A stretch of DNA of 64,000 nt, taken from contig NZ_RCWJ01000001.1 of the NCBI RefSeq assembly GCF_003668565.1, forward strand, positions 124,001 through 188,000, written 5' to 3'. Positions within the stretch are counted from its first letter, which is position 1, and each line of letters begins with the position of its first letter. Below the pieces are notes generated by a model. The model ran no database searches and was not told the DNA's origin. It was given only the letters and a program-made list of their open reading frames with translations. Made by a program: the position numbers and the translations under genes. Source of the DNA: Mycetocola zhadangensis. Lineage in GTDB: Bacteria; Actinomycetota; Actinomycetes; Actinomycetales; Microbacteriaceae. Positions 17,096 to 28,058 of this stretch are shown here, piece by piece.

Positions 17096-18406
17096 CTATC
17101 CAATTCTCTCTTTGCGGCCCAGCAGTCCCTGGGGTTTCACGAGCAGGACGCCGATGAGCACGACAAGTGCGCCGACGTACTTGATGTCCGATGGGATCCA
17201 CAGGGTCGACACCTCGACGAGGAGGCCGACGATGATCGCGCCGATGAGAGCACCGAACGCTGTTCCGAGTCCACCGAGCACGATGGCGCCGAAGACGAGG
17301 AGCAGAATCTGTGTTCCCATGTCCCACTTGATACCCGGGCGGAAGTACGCCCAGAGGATTCCGGCCAGACCGGCGAGTGCGGCAGCCAGGATCCAGACGG
17401 TCCTGATCACCTTGTCGACGTCGATACCGCTTGCGGCGGCGAGTGACGGGTTGTCTGAGATGGCTCGCGTCGCCTTACCGGTGCGCGTGCGGAGCAGCCA
17501 CCAGGCAACGGCGAGGAGAACCACAACCGAGACGCCCATGCTGACCATGTCTGTGACCGACAATGCGACCGTGCCGAACAGGGTGATCCGTGCTTCGCCT
17601 GCGCCGGGCAGCTGATAGGTGCCACCGCCGATGAAGTAGAGGAACACGTAACGAATGAGCAGTGACAGACCGATGGAGACGATCATCACCTGAACAATTC
17701 CGATGCCTTTCCTTCGCAACGGTTTCCATAAGCCGGTGTCCAGAGTGAAGCCGAAGAGCGCACTCACGATCACAGCGGCGACCAGCGCACTCCACAACGG
17801 CCACTGCAAGACGTTGGCGAAGACGTACGCCATCACGGCACCGAACGTCACCATTTCACCGTGAGCGAAGTTCGAGAGTCCTGTTGTTCCGAAGACCAGA
17901 GAGGCGCCAACAGCGGCCAGGGCGAGCAGGAGCCCGAAGTTCAGGCCGTTGACAATGCGTTCCGCGAGTTGATCCCAGAAACTGGTGGTCTCGCGCACCC
18001 CCTCGCCGAGGAAGTAGTTCACGATCTTGGAGTTGGTGAGTTTGATCTCAGCCTCGACGCTGGCTGATCCTTCGGCGACGATCACGCCTTCCGGCAGTGT
18101 CTCCTCGTTCAGGGTCACCGTGTACGTGCCCTTCTCTGGGACACCGATCTTCCACTTGCCATCCGCCGCTGTGTCGACTTCTGCTTCGTAGCCATTGCCC
18201 TCGACGAAAATTGTTACGCCTTCGAGTGGCTCGCTGTCGTACTTCACGTTTCCGGCGAAGTAGAACTCATATTCCGTTCCTACTTCATCGGCTCGTGCAG
18301 ACGTCGCCGAAACCGTTTGCAGCAGGAGAGCCGCAAACAGAAATCCGAGGAACAGCAAAAGGGTGCGCTTGAGGCGCGGGGCATGGGCTGAATGAGTGAG
18401 ACTCAC
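17096..18406 (-). CDS. livH: LivH-type permease fused to an N-terminal secreted beta-type domain
   Basis: Permease of the branched-chain amino-acid uptake system, 436 aa against about 290 for ordinary LivH. Residues 14-36 form a hydrophobic signal ending near SARA. Residues about 42-128 are hydrophilic with alternating strands (GVTIFVEGNGYEAEV, GKWKIGVPEKGTYTVTLNEE) resembling carboxypeptidase-regulatory/CnaB-like folds. From about residue 150 the sequence is canonical LivH (GLNFGLLLALAAVGASLVFG, LSNFAHGEM, AISDNPSLAAASGIDVDKV). The fused domain should sit outside the membrane near the binding lipoprotein. GTG start with GGAGG upstream. First gene of livH-M-G-F. Confidence 0.9.
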   Translation of the reverse strand: MSLTHSAHAPRLKRTLLLFLGFLFAALLLQTVSATSARADEVGTEYEFYFAGNVKYDSEPLEGVTIFVEGNGYEAEVDTAADGKWKIGVPEKGTYTVTLNEETLPEGVIVAEGSASVEAEIKLTNSKIVNYFLGEGVRETTSFWDQLAERIVNGLNFGLLLALAAVGASLVFGTTGLSNFAHGEMVTFGAVMAYVFANVLQWPLWSALVAAVIVSALFGFTLDTGLWKPLRRKGIGIVQVMIVSIGLSLLIRYVFLYFIGGGTYQLPGAGEARITLFGTVALSVTDMVSMGVSVVVLLAVAWWLLRTRTGKATRAISDNPSLAAASGIDVDKVIRTVWILAAALAGLAGILWAYFRPGIKWDMGTQILLLVFGAIVLGGLGTAFGALIGAIIVGLLVEVSTLWIPSDIKYVGALVVLIGVLLVKPQGLLGRKERIG

Positions 18407-20178
<1,772 letters not shown>

Positions 20179-20194
20179 TAACCCGATTCCACAA

Positions 20195-20227
20195 ACCCGC
20201 ACGCGTCCTGGACGCGTGCGGGTTTTT
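20195..20227 (+). terminator. Intrinsic terminator after guaB
   Basis: A 13-bp perfect stem (20195-20207 with 20211-20223) with a three-base loop, followed by TTTTG. Confidence 0.9.
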
Positions 20228-20313
20228 GCGTGTGCGCCAACCCGTGCCGGCTTGCCGGTTCCAAAATTCGACAATCCAGCGCCGCGACGACCGAGCGAGA
20301 AAGCAGCGAACGG

Positions 20314-20325
20314 TAGGGTGGAGGG
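20314..20325 (+). promoter_or_regulatory. Putative leaderless promoter (-10) for guaB3
   Basis: TAGGGT at 20314-20319 lies exactly 6 nt before the GTG at 20326. The GGAGG in the spacer would not be transcribed if the message starts at the GTG; otherwise it could serve the ATG at 20332. Confidence 0.4.
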
Positions 20326-21450
20326 GTGAGTATGGAAACTGAGATCGGCGCATCCAAGCGCGCACGCCGGGCATATGCCTTCGATGACATCGCGGTAGTC
20401 CCGTCCAGGCGGACGAGGGACCCCGAAGACGTTTCGGTTGCCTGGTCGATCGACGCATACTCCTTCGACATTCCGATCCTCGCGGCGCCGATGGACTCGG
20501 TGGTTTCGCCTGAGACCGCCATCATGATGGGCAAGCTCGGCGGAGTCGGTGTGCTCGACCTCGAAGGTCTCTGGACGCGGTACGAGAACCCTGAGCCGCT
20601 GCTCGCCGAAATCCGTGGGCTGCACGCCGACAGTGCGACCGCCCGGATGCAGGAGATCTACTCCGAGCCGATCAAGCCCGAGCTGGTGACCCAGCGCCTC
20701 GCGGAGATTCGCGCCGCCGGTGTCACCGTCGCCGGAGCACTATCGCCGCAGCGCACGAAGGAACTTCACGAAACCGTTGTCGCCGCGGGAGTTGACCTGT
20801 TCGTCATCCGTGGAACAACCGTGTCGGCTGAGCACGTCTCCCGGAACCAGGAGCCGCTCAACCTTAAGGAGTTCATCTACGAGCTCGACGTTCCGGTCAT
20901 CGTGGGAGGCGCAGCCACATACACGGCAGCACTTCACCTCATGCGCACCGGAGCAGCCGGTGTCCTCGTCGGTTTCGGCGGGGGAGCGGCATCGACAACC
21001 CGCGCCACCCTCGGTATCCACGCTCCGATGGCCACAGCGGTCGCCGACATCGCCGGCGCTCGCCGCGACTACATGGACGAGTCAGGCGGACGTTACGTGC
21101 ACGTGATCGCTGACGGTGGTCTCGGCACAGCCGGTGATATCGTCAAAGCCGTTGCATGTGGAGCGGATGCTGTCATGCTCGGCACCACCCTCGCTCGCGC
21201 CACCGACGCGCCTGGGGGCGGGTACCACTGGGGTACCGAGGCGTACCACTCCCAGCTCCCACGCGGAAAGCGTGTCGAGGTTGGGCAGATCGGAACCCTC
21301 GAGGAGGTCCTCTATGGACCGGCTACCGTCGCTGACGGTAAAGCCAACCTCGTCGGAGCGCTTCGCCGCTCGATGGCAACCACCGGGTACTCGGACCTTA
21401 AGGAGTTCCAGCGGGTTGAGGTTGTGCTCGCCCCGTACCGCTCCAACTAG
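20326..21450 (+). CDS. guaB3: GuaB3 family IMP dehydrogenase-like protein
   Basis: Actinobacterial IMPDH paralogue lacking CBS domains; its physiological role is unsettled and may be GMP reductase- or IMPDH-like. The protein is 374 aa from GTG 20326 (372 from ATG 20332). RRAYAFDDIAVVPSRRTRDP and DIPILAAPMDSVVSPETA are the paralogue's N-terminal blocks. It has an IMPDH-type TIM barrel with VIADGGLGTAGDIVKAVACGADAVMLG. The active-site Cys motif seen in guaB is replaced by GFGGGAASTTRATLGI. It directly follows guaB after a terminator, the usual actinobacterial order. Confidence 0.92.
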   Translation: MSMETEIGASKRARRAYAFDDIAVVPSRRTRDPEDVSVAWSIDAYSFDIPILAAPMDSVVSPETAIMMGKLGGVGVLDLEGLWTRYENPEPLLAEIRGLHADSATARMQEIYSEPIKPELVTQRLAEIRAAGVTVAGALSPQRTKELHETVVAAGVDLFVIRGTTVSAEHVSRNQEPLNLKEFIYELDVPVIVGGAATYTAALHLMRTGAAGVLVGFGGGAASTTRATLGIHAPMATAVADIAGARRDYMDESGGRYVHVIADGGLGTAGDIVKAVACGADAVMLGTTLARATDAPGGGYHWGTEAYHSQLPRGKRVEVGQIGTLEEVLYGPATVADGKANLVGALRRSMATTGYSDLKEFQRVEVVLAPYRSN

Positions 21451-21475
21451 GCGCACCACCGGGCGAGCGGAACCC

Positions 21476-23206
21476 CTACTTCAGGATCCGCCGCACGACG
21501 TTGGTGTGTGCAAGGTCGACGAGCTCCTCACCGCGCCCGGACAGAACAGTGCGGATGGCGTAGAGGGTGAAGCCGCTCGCCTGCTCTGCGGTGATCGTCG
21601 GTGGGAGTGAAAGCTCCTGCCGTGCCGTCACCACATCGATGAGCGCAGGCCCGTCATGGGCGAACGCCGCACGGAGGGCGTCTGGCAGGTCGTCCGGCCG
21701 TTCGACGCGCTGACCGTGGATTCCCATCGCCTTCGCCACGTCGGCGAAGTTCGGATTGGTGAGTTCTGTACCGTAGTTGACCAGCCCAGCCGCCTTCATC
21801 TCCAATTCGACGAAGTTCAGCGACGAGTTGTTGAACACGACCACCTTCACAGGCAGTTTGTTCTGCGTCAGGGTGATCAACTCACCGAGAAGCATCGTGA
21901 GTCCGCCGTCGCCAGCAAGCGCGACCACTTGCCGGCCAGGGTGCGATGCCTGGGCGCCGATCGCCTGCGAAACGGAATTGGCCATAGTGCCGTGGGTGAA
22001 CGAGCCGATCATGCGGCGCTTCCCGTTCATCGTGAGGTATCGGCATGCCCACACGACGGGTGAACCGACATCCGGAATAAAGACAGCATCATCGGTTGCC
22101 AGCTCATCTACCAGTCTCGCGAGGTACTGGGGATGTATCGGCGCTCGGTTCCGATCGTTTGTGGCTAATTCGTCGAGGCCCTTCCGCGCCTTGCGGTAGT
22201 GCTTCACCGACGAGTCGAGATGCTCGCGATCATCCTTGTGCCGAACGAGTGTGACGAGGGCTCGAGCTGTGTCGCGCACCGTGCCAACCAGGCCGAGGTC
22301 GAGAGGTGTGCGCCTGCCGAGCTGTTCGCCGCGCACGTCAACCTGAATTTTGACGGCTCCGTCAGGAAAGAACTGCTGGTAGGGGAAATCGGTGCCGAGC
22401 ATGAGCAACGCGTCGCAGTTCTCCATGGCGCGATAGCCCGAGCTGAAGCCGAGCAGTCCCGTCATCCCCACATCGAACGGGTTGTCGTACTCGATGTGTT
22501 CCTTGCCGCGGAGGGCGTGAACGATCGGGGCGCCGAGGGCCTCAGCCAGGGCAAGAACGTCGCCGTGCGCTCCGGCGACACCCGCTCCCGCCAGGATGGT
22601 GACCTTGCTGGCATCGTTGAGGAGCCTGGCGGCTTCGGCCAGCCCGTCGGCACTCGGCAGCACGGAACTCTCGGTGGGCCTGATCGCCGCGACCCGTGTG
22701 TTTTCCGCTTTGGCCTGGAGGATGTCACCTGGAATCACCAGAACGGCGACGCCTTTCTTTTCGACAGCTGTACGCATCGCAATCTCGAGCATGCGAGGCA
22801 TCTGTTCGGGTGAACCGACGAGCTCGCAGTAGACGCTGCATTCGCGGAAGAGTTCCTGCGGATGCGTTTCCTGAAAATAGCCGCTGCCGATCTCACCGCT
22901 TGGAATGTGCGCGGCGATGGCGAGCACTGGGACCCGGGATCGCTGAGCGTCGTAGAGGCCGTTGATGAAGTGAAGGTTGCCAGGTCCACAGCTCGCAGCG
23001 CAGACGGCGATCTGCCCGGTGAGCCCGGCTTCGGCGGACGCGGCAAGTGCGGCAGCCTCCTCGTGGCGCACGTGCACCCACTCGGGTTTGCCTTCACCAC
23101 GAAGCGCCTCGGTGAACCCATTAAGTGAGTCTCCGGGGATGCCGTACACACGTTGCACTCCGCTGGCCTGAAGCGTATCGACGATGTTCGCTGCGATTGA
23201 TGCCAT
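21476..23206 (-). CDS. poxB: Pyruvate dehydrogenase (quinone) / pyruvate oxidase-like ThDP enzyme
   Basis: Peripheral-membrane ThDP- and FAD-dependent enzyme that decarboxylates pyruvate to acetate and passes electrons to quinone. ATG at 23206, with GAGGAA upstream, gives 576 aa. N-terminal ThDP domain: YGIPGDSLNGFTEAL, with the catalytic Glu in VRHEEAAALAA. Middle domain: VTILAGAGVAGAHGDVLALAEALGAPIVHALRGKEH. C-terminal ThDP-diphosphate motif: LAGDGGLTMLLGELITLTQNKLPVKVVVFNNSSLNFV. The end carries the extended tail expected of PoxB. It converges on guaB3 with only 25 bp between stops. Confidence 0.9.
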   Translation of the reverse strand: MASIAANIVDTLQASGVQRVYGIPGDSLNGFTEALRGEGKPEWVHVRHEEAAALAASAEAGLTGQIAVCAASCGPGNLHFINGLYDAQRSRVPVLAIAAHIPSGEIGSGYFQETHPQELFRECSVYCELVGSPEQMPRMLEIAMRTAVEKKGVAVLVIPGDILQAKAENTRVAAIRPTESSVLPSADGLAEAARLLNDASKVTILAGAGVAGAHGDVLALAEALGAPIVHALRGKEHIEYDNPFDVGMTGLLGFSSGYRAMENCDALLMLGTDFPYQQFFPDGAVKIQVDVRGEQLGRRTPLDLGLVGTVRDTARALVTLVRHKDDREHLDSSVKHYRKARKGLDELATNDRNRAPIHPQYLARLVDELATDDAVFIPDVGSPVVWACRYLTMNGKRRMIGSFTHGTMANSVSQAIGAQASHPGRQVVALAGDGGLTMLLGELITLTQNKLPVKVVVFNNSSLNFVELEMKAAGLVNYGTELTNPNFADVAKAMGIHGQRVERPDDLPDALRAAFAHDGPALIDVVTARQELSLPPTITAEQASGFTLYAIRTVLSGRGEELVDLAHTNVVRRILK

Positions 23207-23441
23207 GAGATTCCTCGCTTTTGGACATACGCGCCTGACCAGGCGCTGTTCCTCGAGTCGAGCACAGAGCATCGCCGATGTTAAGGGGGTGGCGCTCGCA
23301 GATCAATCCATGGTGCAACCTGTTGTCAGCACCGAACGGGTGCATTAGCTTCGAAGGAAGAGGTGTGGCGTAGCCTGTCGGTGCCACCCACCAATGCGGG
23401 TCCGATGATCGTGACAGGCTCGGTCGTCGGGGGAGATCACA

Positions 23442-25169
23442 ATGGCCAATTCGAACACCGTTTCGCACTCGACAAAGCTTGGCCCTGACGAGCGGGCCGC
23501 AGCCATTCAGGCTCTCAAAACAAAAGAGCTCGACGTGCTCGTGGTTGGCGGTGGCATCGTCGGAACGGGTGCGGCACTCGACTCGATCACCCGCGGACTC
23601 TCCACCGGGATCCTGGAAGCACGTGACTGGGCGAGCGGAACCTCGAGTCGCTCATCGAAGCTCGTTCACGGTGGAATCCGCTACCTCGAACAGCTCGATT
23701 TCCGGCTCGTGCGGGAAGCCCTGATCGAACGCGGCCTTCTGCTGCAGCGCATCGCGCCGCACCTGGTGAAGCCGGTTCGGTTCCTCTACCCCCTGAACCG
23801 TCCGCTCTTCGAGCGCTTGTACATCGGAGCAGGAATGCTGCTCTACGACATCTTCAGCTACACGGGTGGCCGGCCGCCCGGGGTCCCTCATCACCGGCAC
23901 CTTCTGAAACGACAGGTCCAGCGCGCGATACCGTCGCTGCGCAACAACGCCTTCGTCGGCGGTATCACTTATTACGACGCCCAAGTCGATGATGCGCGCT
24001 ACACCTCAACACTCGTGCGCACGGCATCGTCGTATGGTGCACACGCGGCCAGCCGGGTCCGGGTCGAAGGATTTCTCAAGGTCGGTCAGCGTGTCGTCGG
24101 TGTGAAGGCACACGACCTGCAAACCGGAGAGCGCTTCGAGGTTCGAGCAAAACAAGTCGTCAACGCGACGGGCGTCTGGACCGATGACACGCAGGCCATG
24201 GTCGGCGAGCGTGGCCAGTTCAAGGTGCGCGCGTCAAAGGGTATCCACCTTCTCGTGCCGCGCGATCGATTCCAGTCCACCATGGGGCTGCTGCTGCGCA
24301 CCGAGAAGAGCGTGCTGTTCGTCATCCCGTGGGGTCGACACTGGATCATTGGCACAACAGACACCGACTGGGACCTCGATAAAGCACACCCCGCGGCGAC
24401 CGCAGCGGACATCGACTACCTGCTCGAGCACGTGAACAAAATTCTCGCCGTACCCCTGACGCGCGATGACGTCGAGGGTGTCTACGCTGGCCTGCGTCCG
24501 TTGCTCGCAGGCGAGAGTGATCAGACGTCGAAGCTGTCCCGTGAACACCTCGTCGCGCACTCGGTTCCCGGCCTCGTGGTGATCGCCGGTGGTAAGTGGA
24601 CGACGTACCGCGTGATGGCCAAGGACGCGATCGACGCGGCCGCGGATGCGCTCGACGGGAAGGTTCCCGCCTCAACGACCGAGAACATTGCTCTCATCGG
24701 TGCCGAGGGATATCAGGCCGCATGGAACAAGCGGGCCAAAATTGCCAGGGCCTTCGGTGTGCACACCGTGCGGATCGAGCACCTGCTCAACCGTTACGGA
24801 GTGCTGACCGACGAGCTGCTCGACCTCATCCGCGAGCGTCCGGAACTCGGCGAAGCGTTGCCGGGAGCCGATGACTATATCGGAGCCGAGGTCGTGTACG
24901 CCGCTTCACACGAGGGCGCTCTGCACCTGGAGGACGTGCTCGCCCGACGCACCCGAATCTCGATCGAGGCATGGGACCGCGGAGTGTCGGCCGCGCCCGT
25001 TGCCGCGAAACTGATGGCAGGGGTGCTCGGCTGGGACGATGAGCGCGCGGAACACGAGGTCGCTGTCTACCTCAAGCGAGTGGCGGCCGAACGCGCGTCG
25101 CAGGAGCAGCCCGACGATGAGTCGGCCGATCGGATTCGACTGGAAGCACCTGACATCGTCGCTCGGTAG
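23442..25169 (+). CDS. glpD: Glycerol-3-phosphate dehydrogenase (FAD, quinone-linked)
   Basis: Membrane-associated oxidation of sn-glycerol-3-phosphate to DHAP. The protein is 575 aa. The FAD Rossmann motif VLVVGGGIVGTGAALDSITRG lies at about residues 34-54, followed by SRSSKLVHGGIRYLEQLDF. IIGTTDTDWD and GGKWTTYRVMAKDAI are typical of aerobic GlpD. A C-terminal helical domain (about 420-560) completes the family layout. ATG preceded by GGGGAGA. A glycerophosphodiesterase that would supply its substrate lies at 33.7 kb. Confidence 0.96.
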   Translation: MANSNTVSHSTKLGPDERAAAIQALKTKELDVLVVGGGIVGTGAALDSITRGLSTGILEARDWASGTSSRSSKLVHGGIRYLEQLDFRLVREALIERGLLLQRIAPHLVKPVRFLYPLNRPLFERLYIGAGMLLYDIFSYTGGRPPGVPHHRHLLKRQVQRAIPSLRNNAFVGGITYYDAQVDDARYTSTLVRTASSYGAHAASRVRVEGFLKVGQRVVGVKAHDLQTGERFEVRAKQVVNATGVWTDDTQAMVGERGQFKVRASKGIHLLVPRDRFQSTMGLLLRTEKSVLFVIPWGRHWIIGTTDTDWDLDKAHPAATAADIDYLLEHVNKILAVPLTRDDVEGVYAGLRPLLAGESDQTSKLSREHLVAHSVPGLVVIAGGKWTTYRVMAKDAIDAAADALDGKVPASTTENIALIGAEGYQAAWNKRAKIARAFGVHTVRIEHLLNRYGVLTDELLDLIRERPELGEALPGADDYIGAEVVYAASHEGALHLEDVLARRTRISIEAWDRGVSAAPVAAKLMAGVLGWDDERAEHEVAVYLKRVAAERASQEQPDDESADRIRLEAPDIVAR

Positions 25170-25193
25170 AGCAGGCATCTGTTTCGATGCTCG

Positions 25194-25226
25194 GACTGGC
25201 CCGTTCACGCTGTGGACGGGCCAGTC
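25194..25226 (+). terminator. Hairpin after glpD
   Basis: An 11-bp perfect stem (25194-25204 with 25216-25226) and an 11-nt loop. There is no U-tract, so termination is plausible but not certain. Confidence 0.55.
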
Positions 25227-25315
25227 GGCTGTGAACGGCGATCCCGTTAGCCTCTGAACCGGCTTCGGCGCTCCGATAGACTGGGCGGACTTCCCACAAC
25301 CCTAGGAGTCCGGCA

Positions 25316-25855
25316 ATGGTTGACGTTCGGCGGGTAAAACTTCCCGGTGTGGGAGTGCTGCATACCTTCATCACCGCCGACGGGGGCAAGGTCGGTGTCA
25401 TCGCACACCGCTCAGGACACAGCGACCTCATCACGTTCGCCGATGATGAGGACGGCTCTGACGCCAGCAAGGTATCGCTGCGGCTCAGCGAAGACGAGGC
25501 GCACACCCTTGCCGAACTGCTTGGCGGCACGCAAATCACCGAGTCCCTCACCGCGCTCGACCAGATCCCAGGGCTCAGTATCGACTGGTTCACCGTCGAT
25601 TACGACGACCATATTGCTGGGCAGCCCCTCGGCGATCCCGCTGACCGGGGCATCGTCGGCCTCACCGTCGTCGCCGTTGTGCGTGGTGAATCGGCGAACC
25701 CGGCACCGAGCGTCGACTTCCGTGTGTTCCCGGGAGACACCCTTGTCGTTGCTGGCAGCCCGGAAAAGGTCGCCAAAGCTTTCGCATTCTTCCGCACCGG
25801 TGCGTCCCGGCTTGGCGGTTCCGCTGACGGTCCGCCGGGAGTTCGACCCGCATGA
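25316..25855 (+). CDS. khtT: K+/H+ antiporter regulatory subunit, KhtT-like (TrkA-C domain)
   Basis: Cytosolic regulator of the antiporter encoded next. The protein is 179 aa. It starts MVDVRRVKLPGVGVLHTFIT, as in KhtT. The second half (about residues 85-165) is a TrkA-C/RCK_C-type domain ending in FRVFPGDTLVVAGSPEKVAKAFAFF. The start has AGGAG upstream, and a TAGACT box (25276) may be the -10. The stop overlaps the antiporter ATG by 4 nt. Ligand (for example c-di-AMP or nucleotides) cannot be read from sequence. Confidence 0.85.
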   Translation: MVDVRRVKLPGVGVLHTFITADGGKVGVIAHRSGHSDLITFADDEDGSDASKVSLRLSEDEAHTLAELLGGTQITESLTALDQIPGLSIDWFTVDYDDHIAGQPLGDPADRGIVGLTVVAVVRGESANPAPSVDFRVFPGDTLVVAGSPEKVAKAFAFFRTGASRLGGSADGPPGVRPA

Positions 25856-27225
25856 TCACCGCAGCAGCAGTCCCTGATCTGGGAACGAACCTCGTCGTTC
25901 TCGGCACCCTGCTGATTGGCGCGTACATCCTGGGCCGGGCCGGCAAGACCATCGGCTTGCCGGCGATTCCGATCTACATGGTCGTTGGTTTTCTGGCGAG
26001 CCCGAACAACGGGTGGTTTCCGCTCAACTTCCGCAGCGACTACATCGAACTCATCGCGGTCTTCGGTCTCCTTCTCCTGCTCTTCAATCTGGGGCTCGAG
26101 TTCGATCAGGACGAGTTCTTCGGTAATGCGGGGAAGCTGCTGATCTCCGGCGGTTCCTATTTGGTGCTGCTGATGGGTGCCGGCCTGATCTTCGGGTTTG
26201 CACTCGGTTGGGGAACCAAGGAAGCGCTCATCATCGCCGGAATCATCGGCACCTCCTCGAGCGCAATCGTCACGAAGCTCCTCATCGAGCTGAGGCGTCT
26301 CGCCAACCGCGAGACGCCAATGATCCTCGGCGTGACTGTCGTGCAGGACATCTTCCTTGCGATCTACCTGGCGATCGTGTCTGTCATCCTGAGCGGCGAG
26401 AACGAACCGTGGCTCGTCGCGGGCAAACTCGCCATCGCCTTCACCTTCCTCGTTGTGATGTTCACCATCGCACGTTGGGGAGGCGCCTTCGTCGGGCGGC
26501 TATTCCGCACCAAAGACGACGAACTGTTCACCATCCTGTTCTTCGGGCTCGCTGTGCTCTTCGGCGGACTCGGCGAGGTGCTGGGCGTCAGCGACGCGAT
26601 TGGCGCGTTCCTCATCGGGCTCGTGCTCGGCGCCACCAGGTACAGCGCCAAGATTGAACACGTCGCCGTGCCGCTCCGGGATGTTTTCGGCGCCTTCTTC
26701 TTCCTCAACTTCGGTCTTGGTCTTGATCCAACGGAGTTCCCGCTCGTGATCTGGCCAGTGATCGTTGCGGTGGTTCTCACTCTTGTGCTCAACGTCGTTG
26801 CCGGGCAATTCATGGCGAGGCTGTACGGCTTCAGCGCCCAGGCCGGCATCAACGCGGCGGCGATCCTCATGAACCGAGGCGAGTTCGCGCTCATCCTGGC
26901 GATCCTCGCTCTCACCGCCGGACTCGACCCGCGCCTGCAGCCGTTTGCGGGGTTGTACGTTCTCGTCGTCAGTGTGATGGGCCCGCTGCTCGCCTCGAAC
27001 TCGGAGCGCATCGGTGCCGCTGTTCTCCGTACGAAACGCAAGACACCGGCCCGGCCCGTTGACCCGATGCTTGCCGAAGAAATCGCGCTCGTCGAAGCGG
27101 CGACGAGCGGTGACGCGGCACCAAACCCCACAAAAACGGCCCGTGTTGTCGATCGCATCGTGGAACAAGCCATGAACTCGACCGACACGAAGCCAGATCC
27201 GACGAAGCGAGACGACGATTACTAG
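25852..27225 (+). CDS. khtU: Cation:proton antiporter, KhtU/KefB-like (CPA2 family)
   Basis: Multi-spanning membrane antiporter, probably K+(or NH4+)/H+ efflux. The protein is 457 aa. It has about 12 membrane segments up to residue 385 and a 70-residue soluble tail. CPA2 features include NLGLEFDQDEFFGNAGKLL, GTSSSAIVTKLLIE (unwound-helix region), and the GLGEVLGVSDAIGAFLIGLVLG and NFGLGLDPTEF blocks. The Kef-type NAD-binding domain is absent; its role is taken by the separate KhtT-like protein upstream. Confidence 0.87.
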   Translation: MITAAAVPDLGTNLVVLGTLLIGAYILGRAGKTIGLPAIPIYMVVGFLASPNNGWFPLNFRSDYIELIAVFGLLLLLFNLGLEFDQDEFFGNAGKLLISGGSYLVLLMGAGLIFGFALGWGTKEALIIAGIIGTSSSAIVTKLLIELRRLANRETPMILGVTVVQDIFLAIYLAIVSVILSGENEPWLVAGKLAIAFTFLVVMFTIARWGGAFVGRLFRTKDDELFTILFFGLAVLFGGLGEVLGVSDAIGAFLIGLVLGATRYSAKIEHVAVPLRDVFGAFFFLNFGLGLDPTEFPLVIWPVIVAVVLTLVLNVVAGQFMARLYGFSAQAGINAAAILMNRGEFALILAILALTAGLDPRLQPFAGLYVLVVSVMGPLLASNSERIGAAVLRTKRKTPARPVDPMLAEEIALVEAATSGDAAPNPTKTARVVDRIVEQAMNSTDTKPDPTKRDDDY

Positions 27226-27235
27226 CAACACCCCG

Positions 27236-28054
27236 GTGCCTTCGGGCACAGTCGAACCCCCGAAGACGCTATTCCGCACCATGCTCGAGCCGCGCTGGAT
27301 CGCGATGCTGCTGCTTGCACTCCTCGTCTCGGGTGCGTTTGCCTGGCTCGGCCAGTGGCAGCTCGAGCGGGCTGTGATCTCGACGGAGACCGTCGACCAG
27401 CCGACCGAACGAACGCGCGCCCTGGAAGACGTCGCCGAAACCGGTGGTTCGCTGAGGGACAGTGTGATCGGCCAGCTCGTCGAGGTCACCGGAACCTATG
27501 TTCCCGGTGACTTCCTCGTGGTGTCGAACCGAGTGAACCTTGACCGAACAGGGTATTGGGTGACAGGCCACCTGGTCACGGAAACGGAACCAGAGGCCTC
27601 CATTGCTGTCGCACTCGGCTGGACCGAGGAGAGGGAGGTGGCTGACGAAGTGGCAGCCGACCTCAACGCCGGCGCCGAGGCATCCGCAGTCAAAATTGCG
27701 GGCCGTTTGAACGCGTCTCAGGCTCCGGAGCTGCCTGACGAGGACAGCGACCCGTTTGAGCTCACCACGATGTCGACGGCCGCGTTCGTCAACATCTGGA
27801 GCGAGCTCGGCGATCGGCCCGTCTATAACGGGTACGTTGTCTCGGACGATGCGCCGGAAACCTTGACGGTTATCGACGCTCCCGCTGTCGTGGAGGAGGT
27901 CAGCCTCAACTGGCTCAACATCTTCTACGCCATCGAGTGGATCGTGTTCGCCGGGTTCGCGGTGTTCGTCTGGTTCCACCTGGTGAAGGACGCGAAGTCG
28001 CGGCGTGACGAGGAAGCCGAGCTCGAACGCACAGGAAACGGGCACGTAGACTAG
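27236..28054 (+). CDS. SURF1 family cytochrome oxidase assembly protein
   Basis: Predicted assembly factor for haem-copper oxidase. The 272-aa protein has the SURF1 hairpin layout. One N-terminal membrane helix (MLLLALLVSGAFAWLGQWQLERA, about residues 22-44) and one C-terminal helix (IFYAIEWIVFAGFAVFVWFHL, about 223-243) flank an extracytoplasmic domain. The domain contains GTYVPGDFLVVSNR and GYWVTGHLV. The GTG start lies 10 nt after the antiporter stop without a clear ribosome-binding site; an ATG at 27281 is an alternative. Confidence 0.88.
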   Translation: MPSGTVEPPKTLFRTMLEPRWIAMLLLALLVSGAFAWLGQWQLERAVISTETVDQPTERTRALEDVAETGGSLRDSVIGQLVEVTGTYVPGDFLVVSNRVNLDRTGYWVTGHLVTETEPEASIAVALGWTEEREVADEVAADLNAGAEASAVKIAGRLNASQAPELPDEDSDPFELTTMSTAAFVNIWSELGDRPVYNGYVVSDDAPETLTVIDAPAVVEEVSLNWLNIFYAIEWIVFAGFAVFVWFHLVKDAKSRRDEEAELERTGNGHVD

Positions 28055-28058
28055 AGCC
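28047..28058 (+). promoter_or_regulatory. Putative leaderless promoter (-10) for the DUF3817 gene
   Basis: TAGACT at 28047-28052, overlapping the SURF1 stop codon, lies exactly 6 nt before the ATG at 28059. Confidence 0.45.
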
